Shown here: piece by piece, positions 1 through 6,375 of the stretch
Layout of the letters: every line of letters begins with the position of its first letter
Position numbering within the stretch: the stretch's first letter is position 1
NCBI GenBank assembly: GCA_947169455.1
Contig: CAMVPV010000008.1
Location: forward strand, 1-11,835
DNA: 11,835 nucleotides
Direction: 5' to 3'
Origin: an uncultured Clostridia bacterium
GTDB lineage: Bacteria; Bacillota_A; Clostridia; Oscillospirales; Ruminococcaceae
Notes under the pieces: generated by a model
What the model was told of the DNA's origin: nothing
The model's input: only the letters and a program-made list of their open reading frames with translations
Database searches by the model: none
Translations under genes and position numbers: made by a program

Positions 1-4
1 CTCG

Positions 5-201
5 CCGCCGTCCGCAGACGGCGGAATTCCTATACAAAGAGCTCCGCAAGGGGGGGAGGAAAACAACGTTCCGAAGGAACGTTATAGTCCGCCTGTGGAC
101 TGTTTTCCGTAGGGACGGGACGTGGTCAACAGTATCTTTGATACTGTTGACCAGCGATAGAGGGCGTCCCCCCTATCCCACAATCCTTAAGTTGTGGATA
201 G
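5..201. repeat. Nested multi-hairpin palindromic element (structured RNA or MITE/REP-like repeat)
   Basis: This non-coding stretch is packed with perfect inverted repeats. They are 5-12 with 17-24 (CCGCCGTC arm, loop CGCA), 65-72 with 76-83 (AACGTTCC arm, loop GAA), 86-90 with 97-101 (AGTCC/GGACT) and 123-136 with 140-153 (14 bp, loop TTT). A further stem is 173-183 with 192-201 (one bulged C). Longer-range arms also pair: GGAAAAC at 58-64 with GTTTTCC at 102-108, exactly enclosing the two hairpins at 65-101, and the G-tract at 50-57 with the C-tract at 167-174, enclosing everything from 58 to 166. The result is a branched fold with a three-way junction. No protein reading frame explains it. 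Such nested palindromes are typical of interspersed repeats or non-autonomous mobile elements, but a structured RNA is also possible. The family is not recognised, and the left boundary may lie outside the window. Confidence 0.55.
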
Positions 202-209
202 TGATTTTC

Positions 210-280
210 AGATCGGTAATGCGCAGTCCGGAAGAATAGATCGGTAATAACATATTCTTTTGCATTCCCGGATGATCGGT
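210..280. repeat. Short direct repeats AGATCGGTAAT with partial third copy
   Basis: The 11-mer AGATCGGTAAT occurs at 210-220 and again at 238-248, 28 bp apart. A shorter copy, GATCGGT, lies at 274-280. The second copy sits in the loop of an imperfect hairpin made by AAGAATA (232-238) with TATTCTT (253-259), extended by TCCGG (227-231) with CCGGA (268-272). The repeats lie between the palindromic element and the terminator at 301-344, in sequence without a gene. They could be protein-binding sites or the edge of the neighbouring repeat. No function can be assigned from sequence alone. Confidence 0.4.
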
Positions 281-300
281 CTTTTCATTTTCAAGTGTAT

Positions 301-344
301 AAAAAATACCTGCTGTCATCCATGAACGACAGCGGGTATTTTTT
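301..344 (-). terminator. Bidirectional intrinsic terminator after the ung/regulator unit
   Basis: Positions 301-317 pair with 328-344 in a 17-bp stem containing one G-T wobble (311/334), around a 10-nt loop. The stem ends in A6 on the left and T6 on the right, so either strand reads hairpin plus U-run. It lies 24 bp beyond the stop codon of the regulator gene ending at 368, which makes it the natural 3' end of the ung/regulator transcript. It could equally stop transcription entering from the left. Confidence 0.88.
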
Positions 345-367
345 AACATATAAAACGCCGGCAGAAC

Positions 368-1516
368 TCAGAACAGCCGCACGGCGTCTGTGCGCGAGGC
401 GATGTTCAGTTTTTTGTAGCTGTGATAGAGCAGCTTTGAAACAGTGGCATCCGCGATGCCGAGACGCTCTGCTATCGCAGGAGTCGATCGACCCTTGGCT
501 GCATGGTATAAAACGATATATTCGCGCTTTGTGAGCTGCGGAAGATTCAGACCGTAACCGACAAGGGCTTCATCGTTTTCGCATACGGTAAATCCTATGC
601 GTTCCGGGTCATTCGTTATCGGCGCAGCAAACATCGTAACGCCGTCCTTTCCGCCATATACGAACGACATCCTTCTGCCGGTCTCCCGTACTGTCTCCGC
701 CGATGAGAGTATGAACGGCAATGTTATCTCGCGTCGTTCGAGCATCGCACCGAGGTAAGCTGTCATTCCGCACAGCACCGGCGTTCCGCCGGTCACAGTT
801 TCCGTGCCCGAGGCAGTGACCAATGCCATGTTATACGGTCCGCCTGCGTTCAGCGGTGTATAGAAAGAGATCGCCAGCCGCCTGTCTCCGAGCGGAACAG
901 CGGAGATATGCACTGCGCGGCGTCCCTTTTTGGAAACGGGAGAGCATACCGAGCAGAGATCTGCCGGGCGGCAGCTTTCGATCACACTGTGCAATACCTC
1001 ATCAGGAGAGATGTTTTCGATGTTGCGCACAAGAAATCTCGATACGTCGGGAATGGTGCGGATGCTCCCGAAAAGTCCGGAAAGCTTTCTGCTGAAATGT
1101 TCCGCATACAGGATATCTCCCTTTTCGGCAGCTATGATCGTTCCGACGTTATTCTCTCTGCGTCCGCTGCCGAGATCCCAGCTGCCGTCCGGCTGCGCCG
1201 AGCTTATCAGAAGATCGCTGCCGCAGACAGATGCGGTATCCTTCCGGATCACGCCGCAGTGATAAAGCTTCGGAAGTGAAGCGCTGCCGCCGAGTATCCT
1301 GCACAGAGCGTGCAGTTTTTCTGCGTGGTCGTGTTCCGTTCCGCCGAAGATATCCGCCGAGGTCTTTCCGAGGTCTTCTATCGTTTTTCCCGTGAGACAC
1401 AGGTATGCATGGTCGGGGTCGGCGAAGACAAGTCCTTTTTCGGTGATATCAAACGTGCAGCGGGCTGTCTCGGTCTCGTCGAATGATCTTTCAAGTATAT
1501 CATTTGTCTGTATCAT
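368..1516 (-). CDS. PAS-like / LuxR-type helix-turn-helix transcriptional regulator
   Basis: This 382-aa protein is a probable DNA-binding regulator. Residues 328-382 form a clear LuxR/GerE-type helix-turn-helix: LTKRE, then IAERLGIADATVSK, then a recognition-helix end resembling the usual YKKLNIASRTDAV. The N-terminal region, roughly residues 20-75 (TEKGLVFADPDHAYLCLTGK and following), resembles a PAS sensor fold. The middle has no domain I can name. There is no receiver-domain phosphorylation site and no membrane segment, so it looks like a cytoplasmic single-component regulator. The ATG is preceded by AAAGGA at 7-nt spacing, and that site overlaps the stop codon of ung, 10 nt upstream. The two genes are therefore very likely cotranscribed and perhaps translationally coupled. 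Ligand and targets are unknown. The terminator at 301-344 follows. Confidence 0.82.
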   Translation of the reverse strand: MIQTNDILERSFDETETARCTFDITEKGLVFADPDHAYLCLTGKTIEDLGKTSADIFGGTEHDHAEKLHALCRILGGSASLPKLYHCGVIRKDTASVCGSDLLISSAQPDGSWDLGSGRRENNVGTIIAAEKGDILYAEHFSRKLSGLFGSIRTIPDVSRFLVRNIENISPDEVLHSVIESCRPADLCSVCSPVSKKGRRAVHISAVPLGDRRLAISFYTPLNAGGPYNMALVTASGTETVTGGTPVLCGMTAYLGAMLERREITLPFILSSAETVRETGRRMSFVYGGKDGVTMFAAPITNDPERIGFTVCENDEALVGYGLNLPQLTKREYIVLYHAAKGRSTPAIAERLGIADATVSKLLYHSYKKLNIASRTDAVRLF

Positions 1517-1526
1517 TTTCTGTCCT

Positions 1527-2195
1527 TTATTCGAGCCGCCAGTCTATCGGCGCGATACCGTTGCTTTTCAGAAATTCGTTGCATTTTATGAAGTGCCCGC
1601 ACCCGAAAAATCCATTGTATGCGGACAGCGGGCTCGGGTGAGCGGCAGTCAGTACAAGGTGATGCCTGTTGGTGATGAGCCGCTGTTTTGCTTTGGCGTT
1701 GCCGCCCCACAGCAGGAATACCATAGGCTTTTCACGCTCATTCAGCTTTTCGATAACGTGGTCGGTGAATATCTCCCAGCCCATACCGCGGTGGGAGTTC
1801 GCCTGTCCGCGGCGCACGGTGAGCACGGTATTCAGCAGGAGCACACCGTTTTCCGCCCAGCGCGTGAGCTGTCCGTGGCTGCACGGCGGTATGCCGAGCT
1901 CATCCTGTATCTCCTTGTAGATATTCTTCAGCGAGGGCGGCGCGGGAGTACCTTTCAGCACCGAGAAGCAGAGCCCGTGAGCCTGTCCCGGTTCGTGATA
2001 TGGGTCCTGTACGAGTATCACCGCCTTGACGCTGCTGTACGGTGTAGTCTTCATCGCATTGAAAATATCATACATATCCGGGTATATCTGCTGCGTGGAG
2101 TATTCCTTTTTGAGGAACCCGCGCAGCTTCAGGTAATAATCCTGTTCAAATTCGCCCTTCATTACCTCGTCCCAGTCATTGCCGAAATCAACCAT
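1527..2195 (-). CDS. ung: Uracil-DNA glycosylase, family 1 (UNG)
   Basis: This enzyme removes uracil from DNA by cleaving the N-glycosidic bond, the first step of base-excision repair after cytosine deamination or dUTP incorporation. The 222-aa length is normal for the family. Motifs visible are the water-activating motif (QDPYH, residues 63-67, with catalytic Asp64 and Tyr66), GQAHGLCFSV with the uracil-stacking Phe77, LLLNTVLTV with the uracil-reading Asn122, and HPSPLS with catalytic His186 just before the DNA-intercalating loop. One oddity is that residue 62, Gly in the classical GQDPYH motif, is Val here (codon GTA). Position 68 is Glu where E. coli has Gly. The start ATG has AAAGGA 9 nt upstream. 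The gene begins 78 nt after metH, with no clear terminator between them, so some readthrough from the methionine operon is possible. The regulator gene follows after 10 nt. Confidence 0.96.
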   Translation of the reverse strand: MVDFGNDWDEVMKGEFEQDYYLKLRGFLKKEYSTQQIYPDMYDIFNAMKTTPYSSVKAVILVQDPYHEPGQAHGLCFSVLKGTPAPPSLKNIYKEIQDELGIPPCSHGQLTRWAENGVLLLNTVLTVRRGQANSHRGMGWEIFTDHVIEKLNEREKPMVFLLWGGNAKAKQRLITNRHHLVLTAAHPSPLSAYNGFFGCGHFIKCNEFLKSNGIAPIDWRLE

Positions 2196-2273
2196 TTTTC
2201 CGTTCCTTTCCGATGCGGCGTGAGTACCGTTGTATTCACTGTTCCGTTAGGATCTGCTTCAATACGCCGACCG

Positions 2274-4637
2274 TCAGCCGTATATCTGCTTTGCTGCATC
2301 GACAGTGGCTTTCGCATCCTTTGCGTAGAAATCCGCGCCTATCTTTTCGGCGTATTCGGGGGTGAGCACCGCACCGCCCACAACTACCTTGCAGTTGACG
2401 TTATTGCTGCGCAGGAGCTTTATGGTGTCCTCCATGGAACCGAGCGTCGTCGTCATAAGTGCACTAAGTCCCACGAGCCGCACGTCGTTTTCTATCGCCG
2501 CATCCACGACGAGCTGCGGGTCAACATCACGCCCGAGGTCTATCACGTCATATCCGTAATTTTCGAGCAGCACCTTTACGATGTTCTTTCCGATGTCATG
2601 GATATCTCCCTTTACGGTGGCGAGCACTATCTTTCCCTTTGCGGCAGATCCACCGTTTTCTGCGGACAGCTTCTTCTTTATCACTTCAAATGCCGCCTGA
2701 GAAGCCTCGGCTGCAAGTATCAGTTGCGGCAGGAACAGCTTTCCCTTCTCAAATTCCGCACCGACCTTGTCAAGCGCAGGTATGAGTATTTTGTCGATGA
2801 TATCCATCGCGCTCTCTGTTTTCAGAAGCTCCTCGGTCGCGGCGGCGGAATCTGCTTTCAGTCCCTTGATGACCGACTGTCCGAGGTCGGGCGCTCCGCT
2901 CTGCGCAGCTGCTGCGGGCGCAGAAGTCACGCCGCTGTACGCATTTATGAATTCTGCGGCGTTCTTGTCGATGTTCATCAGCAGCTTGTATGATCTGACC
3001 GCACCTGTCATCGAAGCAACGTTCGGGTTCATTATCGGCAGGTCGAGCCCGTTCACGAGACACATCTGAAGAAAGTTGCAGTTCACGAGCTCGCGGTTGG
3101 GCAGTCCGAATGAGATATTCGACACGCCGAGCACCGTGTGCAGCCCGAGTTCAGTCTTTACGCGGTGCAGAGCCTTCACTGTCTCCATTACGCCCGCCTG
3201 TTCCGCTGATGCGGTCAGCGTGAGGCAGTCGATGAAGATATCTTCCCTGCGTATCCCTATCGCAAGCGCGCGCTCCATTATCTTCTGTGCGATAGCAAAG
3301 CGCCCCTCCGCGGTCTTGGGTATCCCGCCCTCATCGAGCGTCAGTCCCACTACAGCCGCGCCGTACTTCTTCACGAGCGGGAGCACGGTGGAGAGTGATT
3401 TTTCCTCGCCGTTCACCGAATTGACGATAGGCTTTCCGGAATATACCCGCAATGCGCCTTCGAGCACCTCGGGTATGGTGGAATCTATCTGCAGCGGCAG
3501 CGAGGATATGCCCTGTATCGCCTTTATTGCGCGCAGCATCATGGCTTTTTCGTCGATGCCGGGCAGACCGACGTTAACATCAAGTATATCCGCGCCGGCT
3601 TCGGTCTGTTCTATCGCCTGCTTGAGGATATAATCTATATCGCCGCGCATCAGTGCTTCCTTGAACAGCTTCTTGCCGGTGGGGTTTATCCTTTCTCCGA
3701 TTATGCGCGGCTGATCTATAATAACGGTATTTCCGGGCGTGCACACCGCGGAGGGTATATCGTTGTGCTTTGCGGCGAATTTCATTTCCGAGAGGCACTT
3801 CACAAGCTCGCGTATGTAGTCGGGGTCGGTGCCGCAGCAGCCTCCGAATATCTTCACTCCGAGCGGAACGAGCTTTGCAGCGCTTTCGGCAAAGTCACGC
3901 GGGGTGACGTTGTAGCCGCCTGTTTCGGGGTCAGGCAGACCGGCGTTCGGCTTTACCACGACGGGGATATTAGTCCACGAGGTTATCTTTTCGATGACCG
4001 GATACAGCTCCTCCGGACCGAGAGAGCAGTTTGCACCGAGAGCGTCTGCGCCGAGCCCTTCGAGCATCAGCGCCATTGATTCCACAGCGCAGCCCGTGAA
4101 GGTGCGCAGATTCTGTTCAAAGGTCATCGTCGTGATGACGGGCAGTGAACTGTTTTCCTTTGCGGCGAGCAAGGCGGCTTTTGTCTCGGAAAGGTCAGTC
4201 ATCGTTTCGATGACTATGAGGTCGGCGCCGGCCTCCGCACCGAGAACGACTTCCTCCCTGAAGATATCGTATGCTTCCTCAAAGGAAAGGCTTCCCGCAG
4301 GTTCGAGCAGCTGTCCGATGGGACCTATATCGAGCGCTGCGTAAGCCTTATCTCCCGCCGCCGACTTTGCGATACTTATCGCGGCGGGGATTATATCCGC
4401 AGGGGTAAAGCCGTGGCTTTCGAGCTTGAGGCGGTTCGCGCCGAAGGTGTTCGCATATACTATCATCGAGCCCGCATCGATATAGCTTTCGTGGATCTTG
4501 CGTATCGAATCGGGATCGTCAAGGTTGAGGCGTTCGGGGATATCACCGAGCTTCAATCCGAGCTTCTGGATCATAGTCCCCATTCCGCCGTCAAGAATGA
4601 CGAATTCGTTGTCTTCGAGCAGTTTCTTAAAGTTCAC
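2274..4637 (-). CDS. metH: Cobalamin-dependent methionine synthase lacking the reactivation domain
   Basis: This enzyme transfers the methyl group of 5-methyltetrahydrofolate to homocysteine through enzyme-bound cobalamin, giving methionine. The 787 residues carry, in order: a homocysteine-binding barrel (about 1-285) with zinc ligands Cys204 (GANCS) and Cys267/Cys268 (GGCCGT); a pterin-binding barrel (about 305-560, beginning IIGERINPTGKK); a helical cobalamin cap (about 590-660, with the FLPQL motif); and a cobalamin-binding Rossmann domain with the DxHxxG motif at Asp678-His680-Gly683, where His680 is the lower axial ligand. The C-terminal S-adenosylmethionine-binding reactivation domain of E. 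coli MetH is absent. This is the usual clostridial/Thermotoga layout, where it is supplied in trans by the gene just upstream. Translation starts at GTG with AGAGAGG 8 nt upstream. The start overlaps the end of the reactivation gene by 11 nt, implying coupled translation. Confidence 0.96.
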   Translation of the reverse strand: MNFKKLLEDNEFVILDGGMGTMIQKLGLKLGDIPERLNLDDPDSIRKIHESYIDAGSMIVYANTFGANRLKLESHGFTPADIIPAAISIAKSAAGDKAYAALDIGPIGQLLEPAGSLSFEEAYDIFREEVVLGAEAGADLIVIETMTDLSETKAALLAAKENSSLPVITTMTFEQNLRTFTGCAVESMALMLEGLGADALGANCSLGPEELYPVIEKITSWTNIPVVVKPNAGLPDPETGGYNVTPRDFAESAAKLVPLGVKIFGGCCGTDPDYIRELVKCLSEMKFAAKHNDIPSAVCTPGNTVIIDQPRIIGERINPTGKKLFKEALMRGDIDYILKQAIEQTEAGADILDVNVGLPGIDEKAMMLRAIKAIQGISSLPLQIDSTIPEVLEGALRVYSGKPIVNSVNGEEKSLSTVLPLVKKYGAAVVGLTLDEGGIPKTAEGRFAIAQKIMERALAIGIRREDIFIDCLTLTASAEQAGVMETVKALHRVKTELGLHTVLGVSNISFGLPNRELVNCNFLQMCLVNGLDLPIMNPNVASMTGAVRSYKLLMNIDKNAAEFINAYSGVTSAPAAAAQSGAPDLGQSVIKGLKADSAAATEELLKTESAMDIIDKILIPALDKVGAEFEKGKLFLPQLILAAEASQAAFEVIKKKLSAENGGSAAKGKIVLATVKGDIHDIGKNIVKVLLENYGYDVIDLGRDVDPQLVVDAAIENDVRLVGLSALMTTTLGSMEDTIKLLRSNNVNCKVVVGGAVLTPEYAEKIGADFYAKDAKATVDAAKQIYG

Positions 4638-5316
4638 AGCGCAGACCTCTCTTTCTGTAGGCGCAGTTATTATTCATTTTGCAGCAGGCACACCCGCGTT
4701 TGCGGGCAGGCAGAGGTTCATCCGATATCCCGCACAGCGCGGAAACGGATTTCATCGGGTTCATCAGTCCCGAGGCATTGAGCGTGATGCCCGCGCTCCT
4801 TGCGGAATCCACCGCACCGAGAAGTACCTTCTGGAAGGAAAGCGGCAGATCGCCGTAGCCGGGGGAAAATCTCCATGTCAGGTATTTCCCGGGGTACTTA
4901 CCGATGAGCATTTCATCGAACGCAGCGCATACCTGTTCGGCGGCGGCGCTCGCGAAGGCATCGGTGATAACGGCAGCCGCCATATCGGTCACCTGCAGCC
5001 GTCGTATCAGCGCATCTGCGGCAGAGCCTATCGTCGCACACATCATCACCGCATGGGTGCAGTTTTCAAGGAAAGCGGCAAGGTCGCGGCTTTCGATGGG
5101 AGAGCTCATATTCGGAAGGAACACCTTTCCGTCTGAGATATCCCCTATCTCAAAAATGCGGTAGGAGTACTTCGGTTCGATGCAGGCGAGCAGTTCCCTT
5201 TCGCATCTGTCGAGCAGGGGAGTGACCGTCTCGTCCGGGGCATTGCCGCCGATGGTGAACTCCGCTTTTTCGGTGCCTTCACGAAGGACACCGTGGAATA
5301 TGCCCGGAAAGCCCAC
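4627..5316 (-). CDS. Methionine synthase reactivation-domain protein (vitamin B12-dependent), 5' end disrupted
   Basis: This stand-alone homologue of the C-terminal domain of MetH should bind S-adenosylmethionine and remethylate cob(II)alamin on MetH when the cofactor oxidises. Family features from about residue 35 on are good: LLDRCERELL, MMCATIG, VTDMAAAVITDAFAS, the SAM-binding-type TWRFSPGYGDLPL, MNPMKSVSALCGIS, and a Cys-rich tail (RGCACCKMNNNC). The gene overlaps metH by 11 nt and lies between metF and metH, so its role is clear from context. The N-terminus is abnormal. The listed GTG start has no recognisable ribosome binding site, and about the first 30 residues are read from the antisense of an hslO-like segment. 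The same frame continues upstream to an ATG at 5413-5415, three bases after metF, giving a credible family start (MERIVIDKLDRGEV). A TAA at 5320-5322 interrupts it. The gene may be a pseudogene or produce a shortened protein. Confidence 0.8.
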   Translation of the reverse strand: MGFPGIFHGVLREGTEKAEFTIGGNAPDETVTPLLDRCERELLACIEPKYSYRIFEIGDISDGKVFLPNMSSPIESRDLAAFLENCTHAVMMCATIGSAADALIRRLQVTDMAAAVITDAFASAAAEQVCAAFDEMLIGKYPGKYLTWRFSPGYGDLPLSFQKVLLGAVDSARSAGITLNASGLMNPMKSVSALCGISDEPLPARKRGCACCKMNNNCAYRKRGLRCEL

Positions 5317-5349
5317 GGCTTAAGTCCGATCGCGACGGCGGCGCTCGGT
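5221..5349 (+). pseudogene. hslO: hslO (Hsp33 chaperone) N-terminal fragment, antisense to the reactivation gene
   Basis: Read on the plus strand, positions 5221-5346 encode SDRLVRGIAADGELRFFGAF followed by TKDTVEYARKAHGL and SPIATAALG. This matches, over 42 residues without a gap, the start of clostridial Hsp33 proteins, recalled as RG(M/I)xADGxxR near the N-terminus and HxxxPTATAALGR about 35 residues in. Hsp33 is the redox-activated holdase chaperone with a C-terminal zinc centre. The codon before the first Ser is GGG, not a start codon. After the ALG motif the similarity stops at once: the expected R-LLTA-MMG segment is missing and the frame runs into sequence belonging to the reactivation gene and metF. 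No ribosome binding site, start or zinc-binding C-terminus is present, so this is a relic rather than a gene. It is a probable fragment copied or moved in inverted orientation. The match is from memory of the family, not from a search. Confidence 0.68.
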
Positions 5350-5415
5350 CTTGGTCCCGGTGACCTGATGAACGACCTCCCCGCGGTCCAGCTTATCAAT
5401 GACGATCCTTTCCAT
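5323..5415 (-). pseudogene. Detached native N-terminus of the reactivation gene
   Basis: An ATG at 5413-5415, three bases after the metF stop codon (TGA TGT ATG), opens a frame reading MERIVIDKLDRGEVV and ending at the TAA at 5320-5322. The string KLDRGEV resembles the first conserved element of stand-alone methionine synthase activation proteins, where Glu-Val is normally followed by Leu-Arg-Tyr-Leu-Gly-Tyr. Here that continuation is lost and the sequence passes into the antisense of the hslO-like segment. The frame is the same as that of the downstream reactivation gene, so only the TAA separates them. The spacing from metF suggests translational coupling of the original gene. Confidence is moderate because the conserved piece is short. 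Confidence 0.5.
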
Positions 5416-5418
5416 ACA

Positions 5419-6285
5419 TCACAGCAGCGAGGATATGCTTTCGCTTATCTTGCGCGCAACATAGGGGTTGTTCATCGTGTAGAGGTGTATCCCATCTACG
5501 CCGTTGGATATAAGATCGACTATCTGATCGACCGCATATGCTATGCCTGCGTCGCGCAGTGCGTCGGGATTGTTCTCGTACCTCTGCATCATCTTGGTGA
5601 ATTTCGAGGGCAGGCTCGCGCCGCACAGTGAGACCATGCGTTCGATCTGCTTCTTGTTCACTACGGGCATTATACCTGCTTCTATTGGAACGTTTATATC
5701 GGCGATGCGCGCCTTTTCGATAAAGCTGTAGAAAAGCGAATTATCGAAGAAAAGCTGGCTCATCAGGTGCTCCGCACCGGCATTTATCTTCTTTTTGAGA
5801 TTGTGGATATCCCTCACGATATTTTCGGCTTCAAGATGCCCTTCGGGGTAGCAGGCGCCGCTTATGCCGATATCCTTGCCGCCGTTTTCGCGTATGAAGG
5901 TTATCAGCTCGGAGGCATAGCGGAAATCTCCGGGCGGAACAGAGCCCGCGGGTATGTCTCCGCGCAGCGCGAGGATATTGTCGATGCCCTTCGCCCTGAA
6001 TTCGGCGAGGTTGCGCAGAACGTCCATGCGTGTGCTGTTAACGCAGGTGAGGTGCGCCGCAGAGAGCACACCGGCTTCATTCTTTATATATGAAGCTATA
6101 TCGGAGGTCACGGTGCCTGCATCGCTGCCGCCGGCGCCGTAGGTAACGCTGATGAAATCGGGGTTCAGCAGTTTCAGTTCATTTATTGTGTTGTATATCG
6201 TATCGACGGGACTTGTCTTTTTCGGCGGGAAAACTTCAAACGAGAAGACCGTCCTGCCTTTGCCGAAAAGTTCGCAAATTTTCAT
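5419..6285 (-). CDS. metF: 5,10-Methylenetetrahydrofolate reductase
   Basis: This flavoenzyme reduces 5,10-methylene-tetrahydrofolate to 5-methyl-tetrahydrofolate, the methyl donor for MetH encoded two genes downstream. At 288 aa it has the size of the bacterial single-domain enzyme. Motifs seen are FSFEVFPPK with catalytic Glu17, VTYGAGG, LTC, LALRGD with Asp110 near the flavin, ACYPEGH, SQLFFD with Gln177 and Asp181 in the folate site, GIMPV, and the C-terminal GIHLYTMN. The ATG start has AAGGA 9 nt upstream. A candidate promoter lies at 6376-6404. The reactivation gene originally began 3 nt after this stop codon, which makes metF the first gene of a metF / reactivation / metH operon that produces and uses methyl-folate. 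Confidence 0.96.
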   Translation of the reverse strand: MKICELFGKGRTVFSFEVFPPKKTSPVDTIYNTINELKLLNPDFISVTYGAGGSDAGTVTSDIASYIKNEAGVLSAAHLTCVNSTRMDVLRNLAEFRAKGIDNILALRGDIPAGSVPPGDFRYASELITFIRENGGKDIGISGACYPEGHLEAENIVRDIHNLKKKINAGAEHLMSQLFFDNSLFYSFIEKARIADINVPIEAGIMPVVNKKQIERMVSLCGASLPSKFTKMMQRYENNPDALRDAGIAYAVDQIVDLISNGVDGIHLYTMNNPYVARKISESISSLL

Positions 6286-6375
6286 CTGGGATCATCCTTA
6301 TTGATAATTGATTTTATCTGACCTGTCCGTACAGCAGACTGTTATTGCTCCGACAGGAAATATACGGAGTTCAAT
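6286..6375 (-). other. metF leader with small hairpins, no recognised riboswitch
   Basis: The transcript from the candidate promoter would carry about 85 nt before metF. It can form a 5-bp hairpin (6365-6369 with 6348-6352, CTCCG/CGGAG), a 4-bp hairpin (6331-6334 with 6339-6342) and a 5-bp pairing of 6352-6356 with 6323-6327 that shares one base with the first. I cannot match this to the SAM or cobalamin riboswitch consensus: it is too short for the cobalamin class, and the conserved SAM-I core is not visible. There is no U-run terminator. Any control by methionine or B12 remains unproven. Confidence 0.3.

Noticed and set aside
1..300. CRISPR array or tRNA in the repeat-rich left edge
   Set aside because: The repeats are inverted rather than regularly spaced direct repeats with unique spacers, and the branched fold does not match tRNA arm lengths or the conserved T-loop.
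2196..2273. Terminator or promoter between metH and ung
   Set aside because: Only a weak mismatched hairpin (GTGA-TAC type arms) and no U-run or clear -35/-10 pair could be seen, so neither is annotated.
1392..2993. Long plus-strand open frame of 533 codons
   Set aside because: It runs antisense through ung and the 3' part of metH, both of which have full sets of family motifs. Its translation has no recognisable motif and its length follows from the codon bias of the opposite strand.
5145..5399. Alternative minus-strand frame of 84 codons across the disrupted region
   Set aside because: It is out of frame with both the detached N-terminus and the reactivation domain and shows no conserved motif, so it does not represent a simple frameshift repair.
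5350..5631. Continuation of the plus-strand hslO-like frame beyond the conserved segment
   Set aside because: After 5349 the translation loses all Hsp33 similarity and is simply antisense to the detached reactivation N-terminus and metF, so no functional chaperone is encoded.
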